Source: Chara braunii (Eukaryota; Streptophyta; Charophyceae; Charales; Characeae). Taken from it: DNA of 48,604 nucleotides. Below are positions 1-9,752 of this stretch, piece after piece. Each line of letters begins with the position of its first letter. The first letter of the stretch is position 1. A program made the position numbers and the translations under genes. Location: contig BFEA01000072.1 of NCBI GenBank assembly GCA_003427395.1, forward strand, positions 1,536,620-1,585,223, read 5' to 3'. A model generated the notes under the pieces. That model was not told where the DNA came from. It saw only the letters and a program-made list of their open reading frames with translations, and searched no databases.

Positions 1-1150
1 TTTTTTTTTTTTTTTTTTTTTGTTGGCTATGCCAACGGCAACATCAGTGGTCACATCGTGTGGCCCCCCCTAACACGATCTGTCGAATTACAGACCCAAG
101 TTCGACCCCATCCGAGACCAAAAAAAGAAAAATTTTAGCCTTTTCTCAATTTATGTGTGTCATCCTTGCGCAGGGGCCACTTTGATCTGGGCGCGGCAGA
201 TCTCAGCCGCGCGATCTTGAGGATCGCGCTGCCGAGAGTGGCCGCGCCCAACTGCCTTGGGCTGCTCCAAAAGGAGCTAGCCCGATAAGATGCTTGCAGC
301 CAAGCTTGATCCCGGTACCAGAAAGGTAAGAGTCCTCTGTGATAACCTACTGGGCTAGCTTCTATCATGATAATGTGAAGAGCTCGCCTAGTCAGGTTTC
401 CCCCATACCGTGACCTTGCAGGCTTTGCCTGCTCGCTTCTTCCCTATGGATGGCTGCCCATCCACCACTCCGGGCCCGCCCATCGGGTAGGCCTCGGTAT
501 AGGCTTGCTGGCCTCACCCTGGCTCGAGGTTAACCCGACGGCCTAGAAAAAAGGAAAAAAACCTTGCTATTCCTCTCGCACCATAGCCCTATACCCTGCG
601 CATCCCTCATTTTTAGCCTACTTAGGCCCTGAAGCCGCGCGACATCTTTTAGGTAGAATAAGTATAGTCTCAGACTTTCTACGACCGCGCACCCCTGCGG
701 CCATGTCGAGACCCGCGGACGACAGGCCATACCGCCGACTCCCGCTGTCTCGAACGGACGCCGTTGTCGTCACATGTCAACGACGTCATACATCAACGAT
801 GTCAGGCTTTAGGTTTCTCAGTTATAGGGTTGGTCTGAACAACTTTTGGCAACGTCAATCTCAACCAGTTCCTCAATCCCATTAAAAAAACGGACAGCGA
901 CTGACCTTGACAAACTCGGGCAAAAACCCTTACAGGGGTTTCTGTCCCGACAGCGCTGCTTCAAATACAAGATGAATGGGCCCCATTGCTTCTTGGGTGT
1001 CGTTATTGCCTCTCATGCAACATTCACTAAACAACCTCCTTCTTTCTTCGTTGTTGGCTTCTATATGAAATTCATGGTTTTTGCTTTAACTCTTTTGTAT
1101 GTTGAATCGTCGATTAAATATATTGTGGGTGGAAACCAAATTATATAAAA
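1..1150. other. No recognisable gene; poly-T start
   Basis: The window opens with a 21-base T run, then about 750 bases of mixed, moderately GC-rich sequence followed by AT-richer sequence. Open frames here are at most 100 codons and match no family I know. The T run could be the complement of a retroelement poly-A tail that begins outside the window, but nothing else supports that. Confidence 0.4.
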
Positions 1151-1379
1151 AAATAATGAAGAAACTAGCAGGGCTCTCCCAGACAAGCGCGGGTGGTAAC
1201 TATGTTCCAATTCACCGCAAAACTCTTTATTTCAGTATCTCGTCCTCAATCTTTGCAAAGTATGACATAAAGATGTGAACTCTGAATACGTATTCTGCAA
1301 AGTTTGTTGGGACTAGTTTCGTACCCTAGTCCACCTTTAACATGTGAGGGGGTGGGAATAGATAGGAAAATTTTGACCA

Positions 1380-1800
1380 ATTTATAGAGGCATAAAAATG
1401 CATTAAGCGTTGAGTACTTTATACAACTCATTCAGAGGGTCTTGTTCATTTCAATACACAGTAATATCATCAATTATAACTTCACCGTTGAACTGTACAC
1501 CAGTTGTTAGTGTCATGCCAATAATTTATGTGTTTCTTTAATGTTGTCCGATAAAATTTCAAGTTGAACTATAAAGAGCAAGGGAGTCAAAGGGTACCCC
1601 CTGTCTCAATGAGCACGTTAGCTTGAACTAGTTTGATAGATTGTCATTAACCAAAACCCATGACACCTTATATATATACATAACTATTACCCAATCCATC
1701 AAACTATGTAAGAAACCCTTATGTCTAAAGGCAATTGAAACAAAGGTTCATCCGACCTTCTGATAGACTTCGTTAATGTCAAGTTGAATGATGGTTATGT
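1380..1800 (-). pseudogene. LINE reverse transcriptase domain remnant (copy A)
   Basis: Minus-strand translation shows ITIIQLDINEVYQKVG (about 1754-1800), the LINE motif 'LKLDFEKAYDRVDW'. TGGTPLTPLLFIVQLEILS follows (about 1545-1608), matching RQGDPLSPLLF. VIIDDITVY comes next (1454-1480), matching the YADD catalytic box with both aspartates kept but the preceding Tyr-Ala changed. The motif order is correct, and the distance from motif 1 to the catalytic box is shorter than usual, suggesting internal loss. Frameshifts and stops separate the motifs, so no intact polymerase is encoded. Confidence 0.8.
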
Positions 1801-2831
1801 CCCTTTTTCGCTTGAGATAATCTGTGTTGCATGTATTGTAGTTGCAATGTTATCATGTATGAACCTCACTTTAACAAGTGTTGTTTGCTCTTAACATGTT
1901 AAGGTTGGTAGGTGATGAGCCAACCTTATGGGGAGAGCCTTCGCGATAATTTTGCAGGACATGTTTAGCAAAGATATCAAACGTCAATTTCCAATATGAT
2001 CTCTCTTGATACCTTTTCGTATAAGGAGGTGATGACCCCTTCCACCATAGTGGTAGTGAGGGGTTGACTCACCAATACATCATGAAGCGGATTGGTCAGT
2101 AAAGGGGCAAATGTCTTTCAATGAGCTCAACAAAAGTCAACTGAGAGTTCATCCAGATTTAATATTTTGTTTTTTGCTTTTGGGGTGGGCTAGTTCATAA
2201 AACTCTTCTTTGGTACAGGGACGAAATTCAATATGACACAGAATGGTGATCTTTGCCAAAAGGTGGAGTGTTTTGTATGTAGATCATCAAATGGTCTTTT
2301 AAGGGTCAGAATGTCATTGATGTATTCCTTAACATAGTTGCATATAAGTTATGATTCTTCTGTTATAGGTTGTATTAGTGAAAAAAAATGTACGTATTTT
2401 TTTTTTAGAGGTTGTGAATGTCTTACAATAAGGTTTTAAAGTTTTTTTTTGTCGTTCGATCATTACAAATTACGCATTTTATTGATAACTACTTCTTTCA
2501 CTACTAATTATATTTGATATTTTAGTTTCTAGCTATTAAAGTACGTCACTTCTTTTTGTAGCCTGTACAAATATAAGATTAGGTGTACTCTTTATGATTT
2601 ATCAATTTGTTTTACCTCTTTTATGAGTTTTTTGGTTTTGCAATTTTTATGAAAAACTTCAATAGTTAAAAAGATAGAAGAGGTTTTTTTTATTGTCTTT
2701 ATTGCCTCGTCAAACCATTTTTAGTCTAAGGAATAATTGGGGTGTACTTGTTTCCATTTGTATACAAAGTATGTCATCCATTCGATAAAGTCATGCCATT
2801 GAGGTGGGTGGTATTCCCGACAATGATTCTA

Positions 2832-3539
2832 AATGACAGGAAAGTGGTCGGCGAATGAGGAGACACCCATTTTTACCAAGGAGTATAACTTTCATGATTG
2901 TGTCCTCATCATGAAGTAGTCTAGTCTTCTTTCTAAAGTAGGAATGTAGTGTTTTGAGTGACCTAACTAAGTGTAATAATGTTTTTTAGGGTTCAAACCC
3001 CTTAATGCATCAACTAACCTTTTTGTTTCCTTATATCCATTTAGCATAAGTAAATCTGCCAGGAGGTCCATCGTGGATGAAGAATTTAGGCTAGGGTCTC
3101 ATATTGTACTCCAATTTGACCCCTAAACAAGGTTCTTCTCCACTCGTATTTGCTCACGCATGTCCATTAGAAAATTCACGCTTTTTATGCAGGTGATAGC
3201 TACATATAAGGACATGATGGTCCATTGGAGTTCCCCAATGTCATCTTAATCCAGCATAACATGCCCATTAGGTTCGCTTTAGGATCTATAATATATAGTC
3301 GTAGGTCCTCTCCAATGAGGATTGTTGTACCTCCTCTTGTGTCCTATGCTGGTATCCATGATTGTTGCCTCGACCACCAAGTAGGTGATTCTTTAAATTT
3401 TTATTCGCTCAACTTGGTTTTATGAATGCACAAAATTTTGACTTTGTTATCCCACATCCATAACTTCAGTCTTCTTTTTTTATTATGGTTCCATGCGTCT
3501 TTCAAATCTTAAGCATTCCATGTGGCAATGATAAGTTTA
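2832..3539 (-). pseudogene. LINE endonuclease domain remnant (copy A)
   Basis: Minus-strand translation begins IIATWNA, a stop, then DLKDAWNHNKKRRLKLWMW. It continues KVKILCIHKTKLSE, matching the LINE endonuclease start (WNVRGL...KR...V.NW...DILCLQETKL). Later come GGTTILIGEDLRLYIIDP and TLGNSNG, then RRLDYF, and finally FADHFPVI at 2832-2855, the equivalent of the conserved SDH.PV box. The catalytic Glu of the QET motif is Lys here (HKT), a G-to-A type change. A stop replaces the residue after WNA. Several further stops make it non-functional. The order and spacing of these motifs leave little doubt about the family. Confidence 0.82.
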
Positions 3540-4420
3540 TTTAACATTTACCTTACTCGTTCTAGTTGCCTGTTGGATCCAACCGCTTTCTTTCATGAAC
3601 CTTACTATTTGTTTCATGCGCTATGAGGTATTCTCTGATTAAACCCATGTGACTTTGAGGTTGTTTGCCCGTTTGGAGAACAAGATCAAGTGTTTGTTGG
3701 TTGAACTCGCAAGGTATTATGCTCGAACTGCCGCCAAACTTCACCATAGACCTTAACCAATGACAAAGAGGCACAAGTTGGATCCTCTATCTTTTGAACT
3801 GGTGTGACAACTATGTTAAGTGATTTCAGTTTTTTTCGATATAATAACCTACTGTCTTTAAACATGAAGTAAATTGTCACTTTCCATCCGATCGGGGGCG
3901 TAGTTGGGTGTCGCGTGAACTTGTAGTTTGACATAATTTGTAGGTTGAACTTGTATTGGACTCAATTTCTTGCCATAGCCGAAGTTGTTTCAGTTGGCGT
4001 ATTTGTAACCTCTACAAAGGGCAATGTAGGCTCGTTATTCTTATTTTTAAAAATTCATGAACATAGGCCCTTGTGAGGTTATGATACAAATGATTGGAAC
4101 CATTACTTTGGTTAACTCTTCCCCTTTCTATTGTGTATAAACTGGAGGGGTACTACTTGGACTGTACTCGTTTTTCGTTTTTTCCCTAGTGGTCACTCCG
4201 CGCCCTTTGCTTGTAGGATGATTTTCTTGTCAACTTCCGATCCCTCCGAGGAGTTATACGATCCTTGACCTGAGCACAATCTAACTTTTGTTTTTTTCGA
4301 TTAACGTTTGCTACAGTGAGTGAATCATTCATCACAACATTAATTGGCAATTTCGTTAGGTCTTCATCATTAATGTCGAATGTGTTCTTTTGACCTGCAG
4401 GCCATTGGATCGTGGAGTTT

Positions 4421-4466
4421 GTTCGCAACCCTAAGGCTGCGATATAGTAGGCTTCAACGTTTGTGT
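4421..4466 (-). repeat. Diverged direct repeat, copy 1
   Basis: This segment and 5293-5336 are about 80% identical and both read on the minus strand as a short peptide ending YYIAALGLRTN or HYITALGLRIV. The shared reading frame suggests two copies of the same retroelement-derived piece rather than simple sequence. Confidence 0.55.
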
Positions 4467-4509
4467 CAAGGTGACATATTTTCAGCGGGGGACCAGTGCA
4501 CAAATGAGT

Positions 4510-5147
4510 TATAAGGGGGTGAAAGTTGTTTGGGGATCGGTCTACGGTGTTTTTACGGACTACCTATAACTATTGTGCGTAGAACCGGTGAGGTAGCAAA
4601 GTTGGAGGAATGATCCTCCCTTGCATGTGAACTACAAAAGAGACCAAAGAAAAAAACCGTTTGCCAATGCCCCCAGACCCAGACATTGAGGCAGGGTCTG
4701 GTACGGACGCACATGAACGTTGCTTTCCACTAGGCCCCTACACAGAAAGGGTACCGGCGAGTCCAGTCCCACAATTTGCAAGGGACAACTTTAATGATTT
4801 TTTGTACTCATAAGCATTCGCAAAAAAAACTGAAAATTTTAAAATTCATAGATTACGTCTTGATTTTTCAGGAATAATATCATAGAAATAAAAACAAATC
4901 ATTGAGACCGCAAAATAATCGCTGCGCTGATTCGATGGATTTTCCCTTTTTGCCACTCAGCCATGTGCGGGCCAACAAAAAAATACTCAAACTTCAATTA
5001 TTTTTCAAGCTCAAAAGAATGCGTGAAAAAATATGAAAATTAGAGTACTTGCAAATTTTACTATGATTAAATTAAAAAAAAAATCATTTCCACCTATAAA
5101 TAAATCGCGGTGGTAATTTGATAATTTTTCTATTTTTGCCATTTAGC
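4510..5147. other. Non-genic AT-rich stretch
   Basis: No coding signal, RNA gene or recognisable element was seen. The sequence is AT-rich with short A and T runs and has no long open frame. Confidence 0.4.
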
Positions 5148-5167
5148 CTCTCTCTCTCTCTCTCTCT

Positions 5168-5245
<78 letters not shown>

Positions 5246-5252
5246 GCGCGCG
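5148..5252 (+). repeat. Compound microsatellite (CT)n(C)n(CT)n(CA)n(CG)n
   Basis: A continuous compound simple repeat: CT dinucleotides, about 38 C residues, CT again, then CA and a short CG run. The open frame across it is an artefact of the repeat. Confidence 0.95.
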
Positions 5253-5292
5253 CATAGCCCCATTGCTTTCGCTCATCTGGCCAGGCTCACAA

Positions 5293-5336
5293 TTCGTAAC
5301 CCTAAGGCTGTGATATAGTGGGTTCGAACATCTGTG
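5293..5336 (-). repeat. Diverged direct repeat, copy 2
   Basis: Partner of the segment at 4421-4466; it shares CCCTAAGGCTG and the following GATATAGT block. It lies between two microsatellite tracts. Confidence 0.5.
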
Positions 5337-5377
5337 TTTTCGAGCACAAAGGTTGCACCGGAAGGCAACACATCAGC

Positions 5378-5432
5378 CTCTCTCTTTGTCTCTCTCTCTC
5401 TCTCTCCCTTTTTTTTTTTTTTTTTTTTTTTT
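5378..5432 (+). repeat. (CT)n followed by poly-T
   Basis: CT dinucleotides run directly into about 24 T residues. Simple sequence; overlapping open frames are not genes. Confidence 0.9.
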
Positions 5433-5725
5433 GCAAGAAAGCTTATATATTCCCAATCAGAGAAAGAGGCGGCAGTCCTCACAGTCTACCTGGAAATGGA
5501 ACGATTGCGAGCAATACCCAATTTCGCTTACAAGGAAAACAATTCCCTAGAGGGGACCAACCACCTTAGATATATCCATCACCAACAGTGGTTCCCAGGC
5601 CCGGCAAGCCAGGTCCGAGGTCTGTGCAGTGGAACATAAGTTCCAGTCAGTGAGAATGTCACTCTTTCTATACCCCACAGACCCTCATTTTGCTGCCCTC
5701 TTACCACTAAGAAAAAACGATCGTC

Positions 5726-5729
<4 letters not shown>

Positions 5730-5795
<66 letters not shown>

Positions 5796-5820
5796 NCCCC
5801 CCCCCCCTCTCTCTTTCCTT
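5730..5820 (+). repeat. (CT)n microsatellite with an N, then poly-C
   Basis: About 65 bases of CT repeat end at a single N (5796), followed by a C run and more CT. The single N inside a simple repeat is probably a minimum-size assembly gap, so the repeat length is not reliable. Confidence 0.93.
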
Positions 5821-5984
5821 CTCGAAGAAAAACAAAGAAATGTAATCTGTTAGGGCTGCGTTCCCTGCGCCCACGCGATAGGCAATTTATTCCAAGGGTT
5901 AGGAAGGGTGAGCCTGGTGTCGACGGGGAGGGATAGTGAAAACCAGAATCTCCCCCCCCCCCCACCTATACTCCAGAGAGGCTT

Positions 5985-6326
5985 GTGTATGATTTCTTCT
6001 CAGTTACCACCACTCCTGATGATTTCTTCTCAGTTACCACCACTCCTGAACCCCCTCGTTTCGCCGGGCCGCCCTTGGTGAGCGTCCCCTTCAGATCCCC
6101 GACACCTGCGGGTATTCCGGTTCTCGCTCCTCCCCCAGCTGCTTCCCTTTTACCTGCCACACCTTCTGCCCCCCTTTGCCCTTCTGGACCCATCGATCCC
6201 CCGGTAGCTGGGGGTCCTCCTGTGGGGCCAGTCCCTCCCCGAGGTACCGCTGGTCCACCTCCCCCTGCCGGTCACCCAGTTCCCACTGGTCCCGCCATCC
6301 CGTCTGGTTTGATCTCACTCATCTAG
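5985..6326 (+). other. Proline-rich open frame, doubtful
   Basis: An open frame of 113 codons starts with two DFFSVTTTP units and continues as a Pro/Gly/Ala-rich low-complexity sequence with many PxGP steps. It could be an exon of an extracellular or wall-associated Pro-rich protein. Equally, it may be a chance frame in C-rich DNA, where stop codons are rare. No splice partners, signal peptide or domain could be identified. Confidence 0.15.
5991..6050 (+). repeat. 30-bp tandem repeat, two copies
   Basis: Two adjacent 30-bp units start at 5991 and 6021 and are nearly identical. In the plus frame each encodes DFFSVTTTP(D/E). They lie at the start of the proline-rich frame described next. Confidence 0.9.
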
Positions 6327-6369
6327 TTCGCTTGGATTCGACAGTTCGCGGAGTGCGTACCAACTGAAA

Positions 6370-6468
6370 GCATACTCACACTGGGACTTCTTTACCTTCC
6401 CTGTGGTCGCATAAGCGGTTAGGTGCATCTCAGCCAGGTCGAAAAAGCGACCAGTGGTGTGAGTATGC
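6370..6468. mobile_element. 99-bp inverted-repeat element (MITE-like), GCATACTCACAC family
   Basis: The segment begins GCATACTCACAC and ends with its exact 12-bp reverse complement. The length, short terminal inverted repeats and lack of coding capacity fit a MITE. No clear target-site duplication is visible. Related end sequences occur at 12744 and in the 30.4-31.1 kb repeat cluster. Confidence 0.6.
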
Positions 6469-6479
6469 CCTCAGCCAGG

Positions 6480-7480
6480 CCCGTTGGCTTTCTTTGCTAG
6501 CGCTGTCGTTCGTTCTCCTGTTGTGCTGGGGGTTGGGAGGGCTGTCTGGATTCGAATCTTTCCCTGTAGGACAAGCACGATTCAGCGTGCAGGTAGGTAC
6601 ACCTTGCAGATTTCTGCCGGGCCCAAGACGCACCGTTGTTCACGACCCCGCGTCAACTGCCGATGAACGAGGGGAGTGCGTCGTAATCAGCGACGCTGTG
6701 GTAACTGCTGGCGGACTGTTTTCCCCGGTCAATCAAATAAAGCACATCGATTCGTTGGATGGTCGATCGGCCAAGGGTTCGTCTCTTCTGTGAGCGAGAA
6801 GAGCGGGTGCCATATCATCATTTGATCTGGCATCATATCTTTCCTCGGCGACCTTACTTTCCGACATAAGTGCGCGAGAGCGCGTAGTGCCATCGGGGGA
6901 ACGAATTGACGGGTGTCCTCAAACGCACTTTCTGTTGAGGAGCTCGCTGGCTTGGGTTCCCCGGTTTGCCCACCTCCAATCTCGCCCAGCTCCGATCCCA
7001 CAACCTTCCCACCGCTCTCGCCCTCTTCGATGTGGCGTGGTGGAGAACGAACTCGCACACACACGCAGAAGACACCTTTTGTCTTCACCTTTTGGGGTGA
7101 TAATGCTCAGTGGCATGTCGATAGAGAACACAACAAGACGCTCCCGTTTCCGGACTGTCGTTGCCCTAATACACGCATGCACGTACGCACGCCCTTCTCT
7201 CCGTGTGTGATTTCTCCCAACCGGAGGCTGTTCGCCAATTACTCAACTGCATTGTGGACTCGTTGGGCCGCCCGACTCCCGTGAGTAATTGTGTGAGGCT
7301 GCTGTGAACCGTCGACCTGCTCACTTCGGCACACTTATAGCGGTATATTATGCGGAAGTGGGGACGAAAACTCCCCTGCCCTGGAGGTTGTCTGCCATCC
7401 GCTCCTGGGCAGGTCTCCCCATAGCATAGCATAATATTTCCTTGCGGACTCACACACCCTGCATCCGAGACGGCGCATGC
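6480..7480. other. No gene recognised upstream of the SNARE promoter
   Basis: Mixed-composition DNA with overlapping open frames of 60-123 codons on both strands, none resembling a known family. The frame at 6494-6793 has a hydrophobic start (LALSFVLLLCWGLGGL) that could pass for a signal peptide, but nothing downstream supports a gene. Short exons of an unknown gene cannot be excluded. Confidence 0.35.
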
Positions 7481-8138
7481 AAAAGGAATTATATTTCACT
7501 GTGGTTTGGAAAAAGAATTAAATAGAGTGTGACGTGTCTTGTGCATACGACACGTGGCGTCCACCGTCGCTCTCTCGAAGCCGTCGCGGTTCTGTTTTCC
7601 CGCCTAACGTGGCTGAAATTTCTTCCCTCCAAAGAATGGGCATATATATGAAACGCTCAAGTTTTCAACTCGCGCGCGCAATCGAGTAGTCGTTCTCTCG
7701 CGCTCTGTGCTCAATTTCCCGCCGACCGACACCCCGCGCGTCACGCGCGCACGCAGCCACGCGCTCGCGCACAGTCAATTTCGCGCGCATTTTTCTCTTC
7801 GCTCGTCCTTGTCAGGGTTCGCATCCATGTTGGGACGGCGTATCACGTCCTGACAGAGGAGGGGCAGGGGGGCGCGGGGCGAAGGGGAGAGGGGAGGATT
7901 TCGGACAGCGCCGCTTGCTCCGGGTATCGACCCGGCGGGAGACGACGGGCAACCGCGGCTCCGCAGTTGAGAGCGTATTTTGACTTGGCGGGCTTGGCGG
8001 GGTGTGTTATTCGGACTCTGCTGCGGCGGTGATTTGCTTGTGTTTTTTGACACGCGGTCGCTCTCCCAGATCGCTGGGTATTTGTAGCGCCGCCTCGTTG
8101 AGCCTATTGGTCGGTCGGTCGGTCGGTCGCCGTTAACA
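7480..8138 (+). promoter_or_regulatory. Probable promoter and 5' leader of the SYP3 gene
   Basis: The 660 bases before the start codon are CpG-rich and contrast with flanking DNA. A G-box core CACGTG lies at 7551-7556, preceded by GACGTG at 7531; both are typical plant bZIP/bHLH sites. A TATA-like CATATATATG lies at 7641-7650, so transcription could start near 7670-7680, giving a leader of about 460 bases. A (TCGG)n run lies at 8109-8128 just before the start. The transcription start is inferred from the TATA-like element only; a leader intron is possible. Confidence 0.5.
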
Positions 8139-8457
8139 ATGCCTGTCACTCTGATTCCCGCGCCGTCAGCGTCGTCATCGTATCGTGATCGGACGGCGGA
8201 GCTGTTTTCATTGGCAGAGCGTCTGAAGAAGACACAAGGGGGGCTGGGAGATGCGGGGACCAGTGCGGCGCCACCCGTGGTTTCCCAGAATGGAGCACTG
8301 CGCGAAGATGGAGGAGGGTTGCCCATGGGCGGGACGAGGACAACAGCAAGCGCTCCACTTCTTCCTGCAGGAGGGCAAACAGAATTTGCGCGGAAAGCGT
8401 CGCAAATCGGTGTGTCAATTCATCAGACTTCACAGAAACTTGCGAAGCTAGCAAAGC
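8139..8457 (+). CDS. SYP32: SYP3 exon 1 (residues 1-106)
   Basis: It encodes the N-terminal Sly1-binding peptide (YRDRTAELF) and a variable Gly/Ala-rich linker. It ends in the conserved [19 protein letters not shown] block shared with plant SYP31/SYP32. The donor is at 8458 (C|GTAAGT), phase 1. Reading through the donor gives only pyrimidine-coded residues, which supports the splice. Confidence 0.94.
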
Positions 8458-9716
8458 GTAAGTGCCCTTTCTCTCGCTCTCTCCTATGGCAGGCCCGCCT
8501 ATCTCTGGATCACCAGCCGGCTTTTCGTCAGCCACTACCTCCCCACTCATCCTCTCTCTCTCTCTCTCTCTTTTGTCAGACTTGATCTACGTAGGTCTCC
8601 CTCTGCCTCTCCCTCCACCTCCCTCTTCCTCTTTCTCCTGCCTGTTCCTTGTGGGATTTCCCCCCTCCTCCCCTCCCCTGCTTATCTGGCTTCATTTCGG
8701 CCTTCATTTTCCTCCCCTTCACCTTCTTCAATTGTAGAATTTCACTCATCTGTTCCCAGTGGAGTTCATAATCGGGCCTGTATTTCAACAGTTGTGGGGT
8801 GTACCAAGTGAGCTAGTCGAGTTGCCCTTCTTTTTCCGTCTCTTTGAGTCTCCTCTCTCTCCATTGGTCCTCGTTCTCGAATCCCAGGTTCCCTCTATCC
8901 CCTTTCCCCCCCCCCCCTCCCCCCCCCTCCTCTCTCCTTTCTTCCATGTTCTTCCTCTCGTCCTTCATCCCGTGCTTCTTCACCTTCCCCTTCCCCTTCT
9001 TTGTCCTGCTAGTAGTATCGTCACCTCATTCTGTTCCGTTAGTAGTATCGTCACTTATTCTGTTCCGTTACGTTTCTCGTTATCGCTTTCTTTGATATTC
9101 CTTGTCCTCCCTCATTTCCATGTTCTTGTCCTTACACATTCACCCTCTTAACTTTTATTCTCCATCCTTTACGCCCTCTTTTTCTTTCTGCTACCTATCT
9201 CCCTCTTTTCCCACCTTCCCCAGGTCCTTCTCCGTCTCTTTTGCTTTTCGTTCATCTAGGCTCTGAACGACAAGCACATAGTTGAGACTGAGCAAATGAA
9301 CCAGAGCATCCCATTTTTCCTTCGTCTGTTACAGCAGAAGGAACGTTTATCTCCCCACCTGTTTTTCTCCTTCCCCCCCCTCCCCTCCTCCTTCCCCCCT
9401 CCTCCCCCCCCGCCCCCCCCTTGCTGCTTCCCCTTCACTCCGTGCTACGAGTATTCCTCCTCCTCTTATATATTTGCCCTTGTGGTGTTTGCTGCATATC
9501 CTTCCTAAGGACGGATTCTGAGCAAGGGGCGTTCTCAGTGAGAGGAGGAAAAAAGATGTCATGCATTACTCGCGAGCCCTAGGATGTACTCAATTCTTTA
9601 TTTTTAGAGTACTACTATTCCCTGCCCGAGGATCCCATGTCGTCCTTATTCTGACAAGGACGTTCTCGATTTACTTTTTCTTTTGGAGGTCTTTTTTTTT
9701 TTTTTTTTTTTTTTTN

Positions 9717-9752
<36 letters not shown>

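Larger units (their letters stand above)
1180..4505 (-). mobile_element. Decayed LINE retrotransposon (copy A)
   Basis: An AT-rich remnant of a LINE (L1-like) on the minus strand. Reading from high to low coordinates it has an upstream region with open frames at 4186-4503 and 3562-3934 (possibly ORF1-like, not recognised), then an apurinic endonuclease domain (3539-2832), then a reverse-transcriptase domain (about 1800-1380). Many in-frame stops and frame changes interrupt it. The RT remnant ends soon after the catalytic box, and no zinc-finger tail, poly-A tail or target-site duplication was found, so the 3' end looks truncated near 1.2 kb. The ends given are approximate. Confidence 0.8.

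Noticed and set aside
7775-8326. 183-codon minus-strand frame over the promoter and exon 1
   Set aside because: It is antisense to the well-supported SYP3 exon 1 and reflects high GC content.
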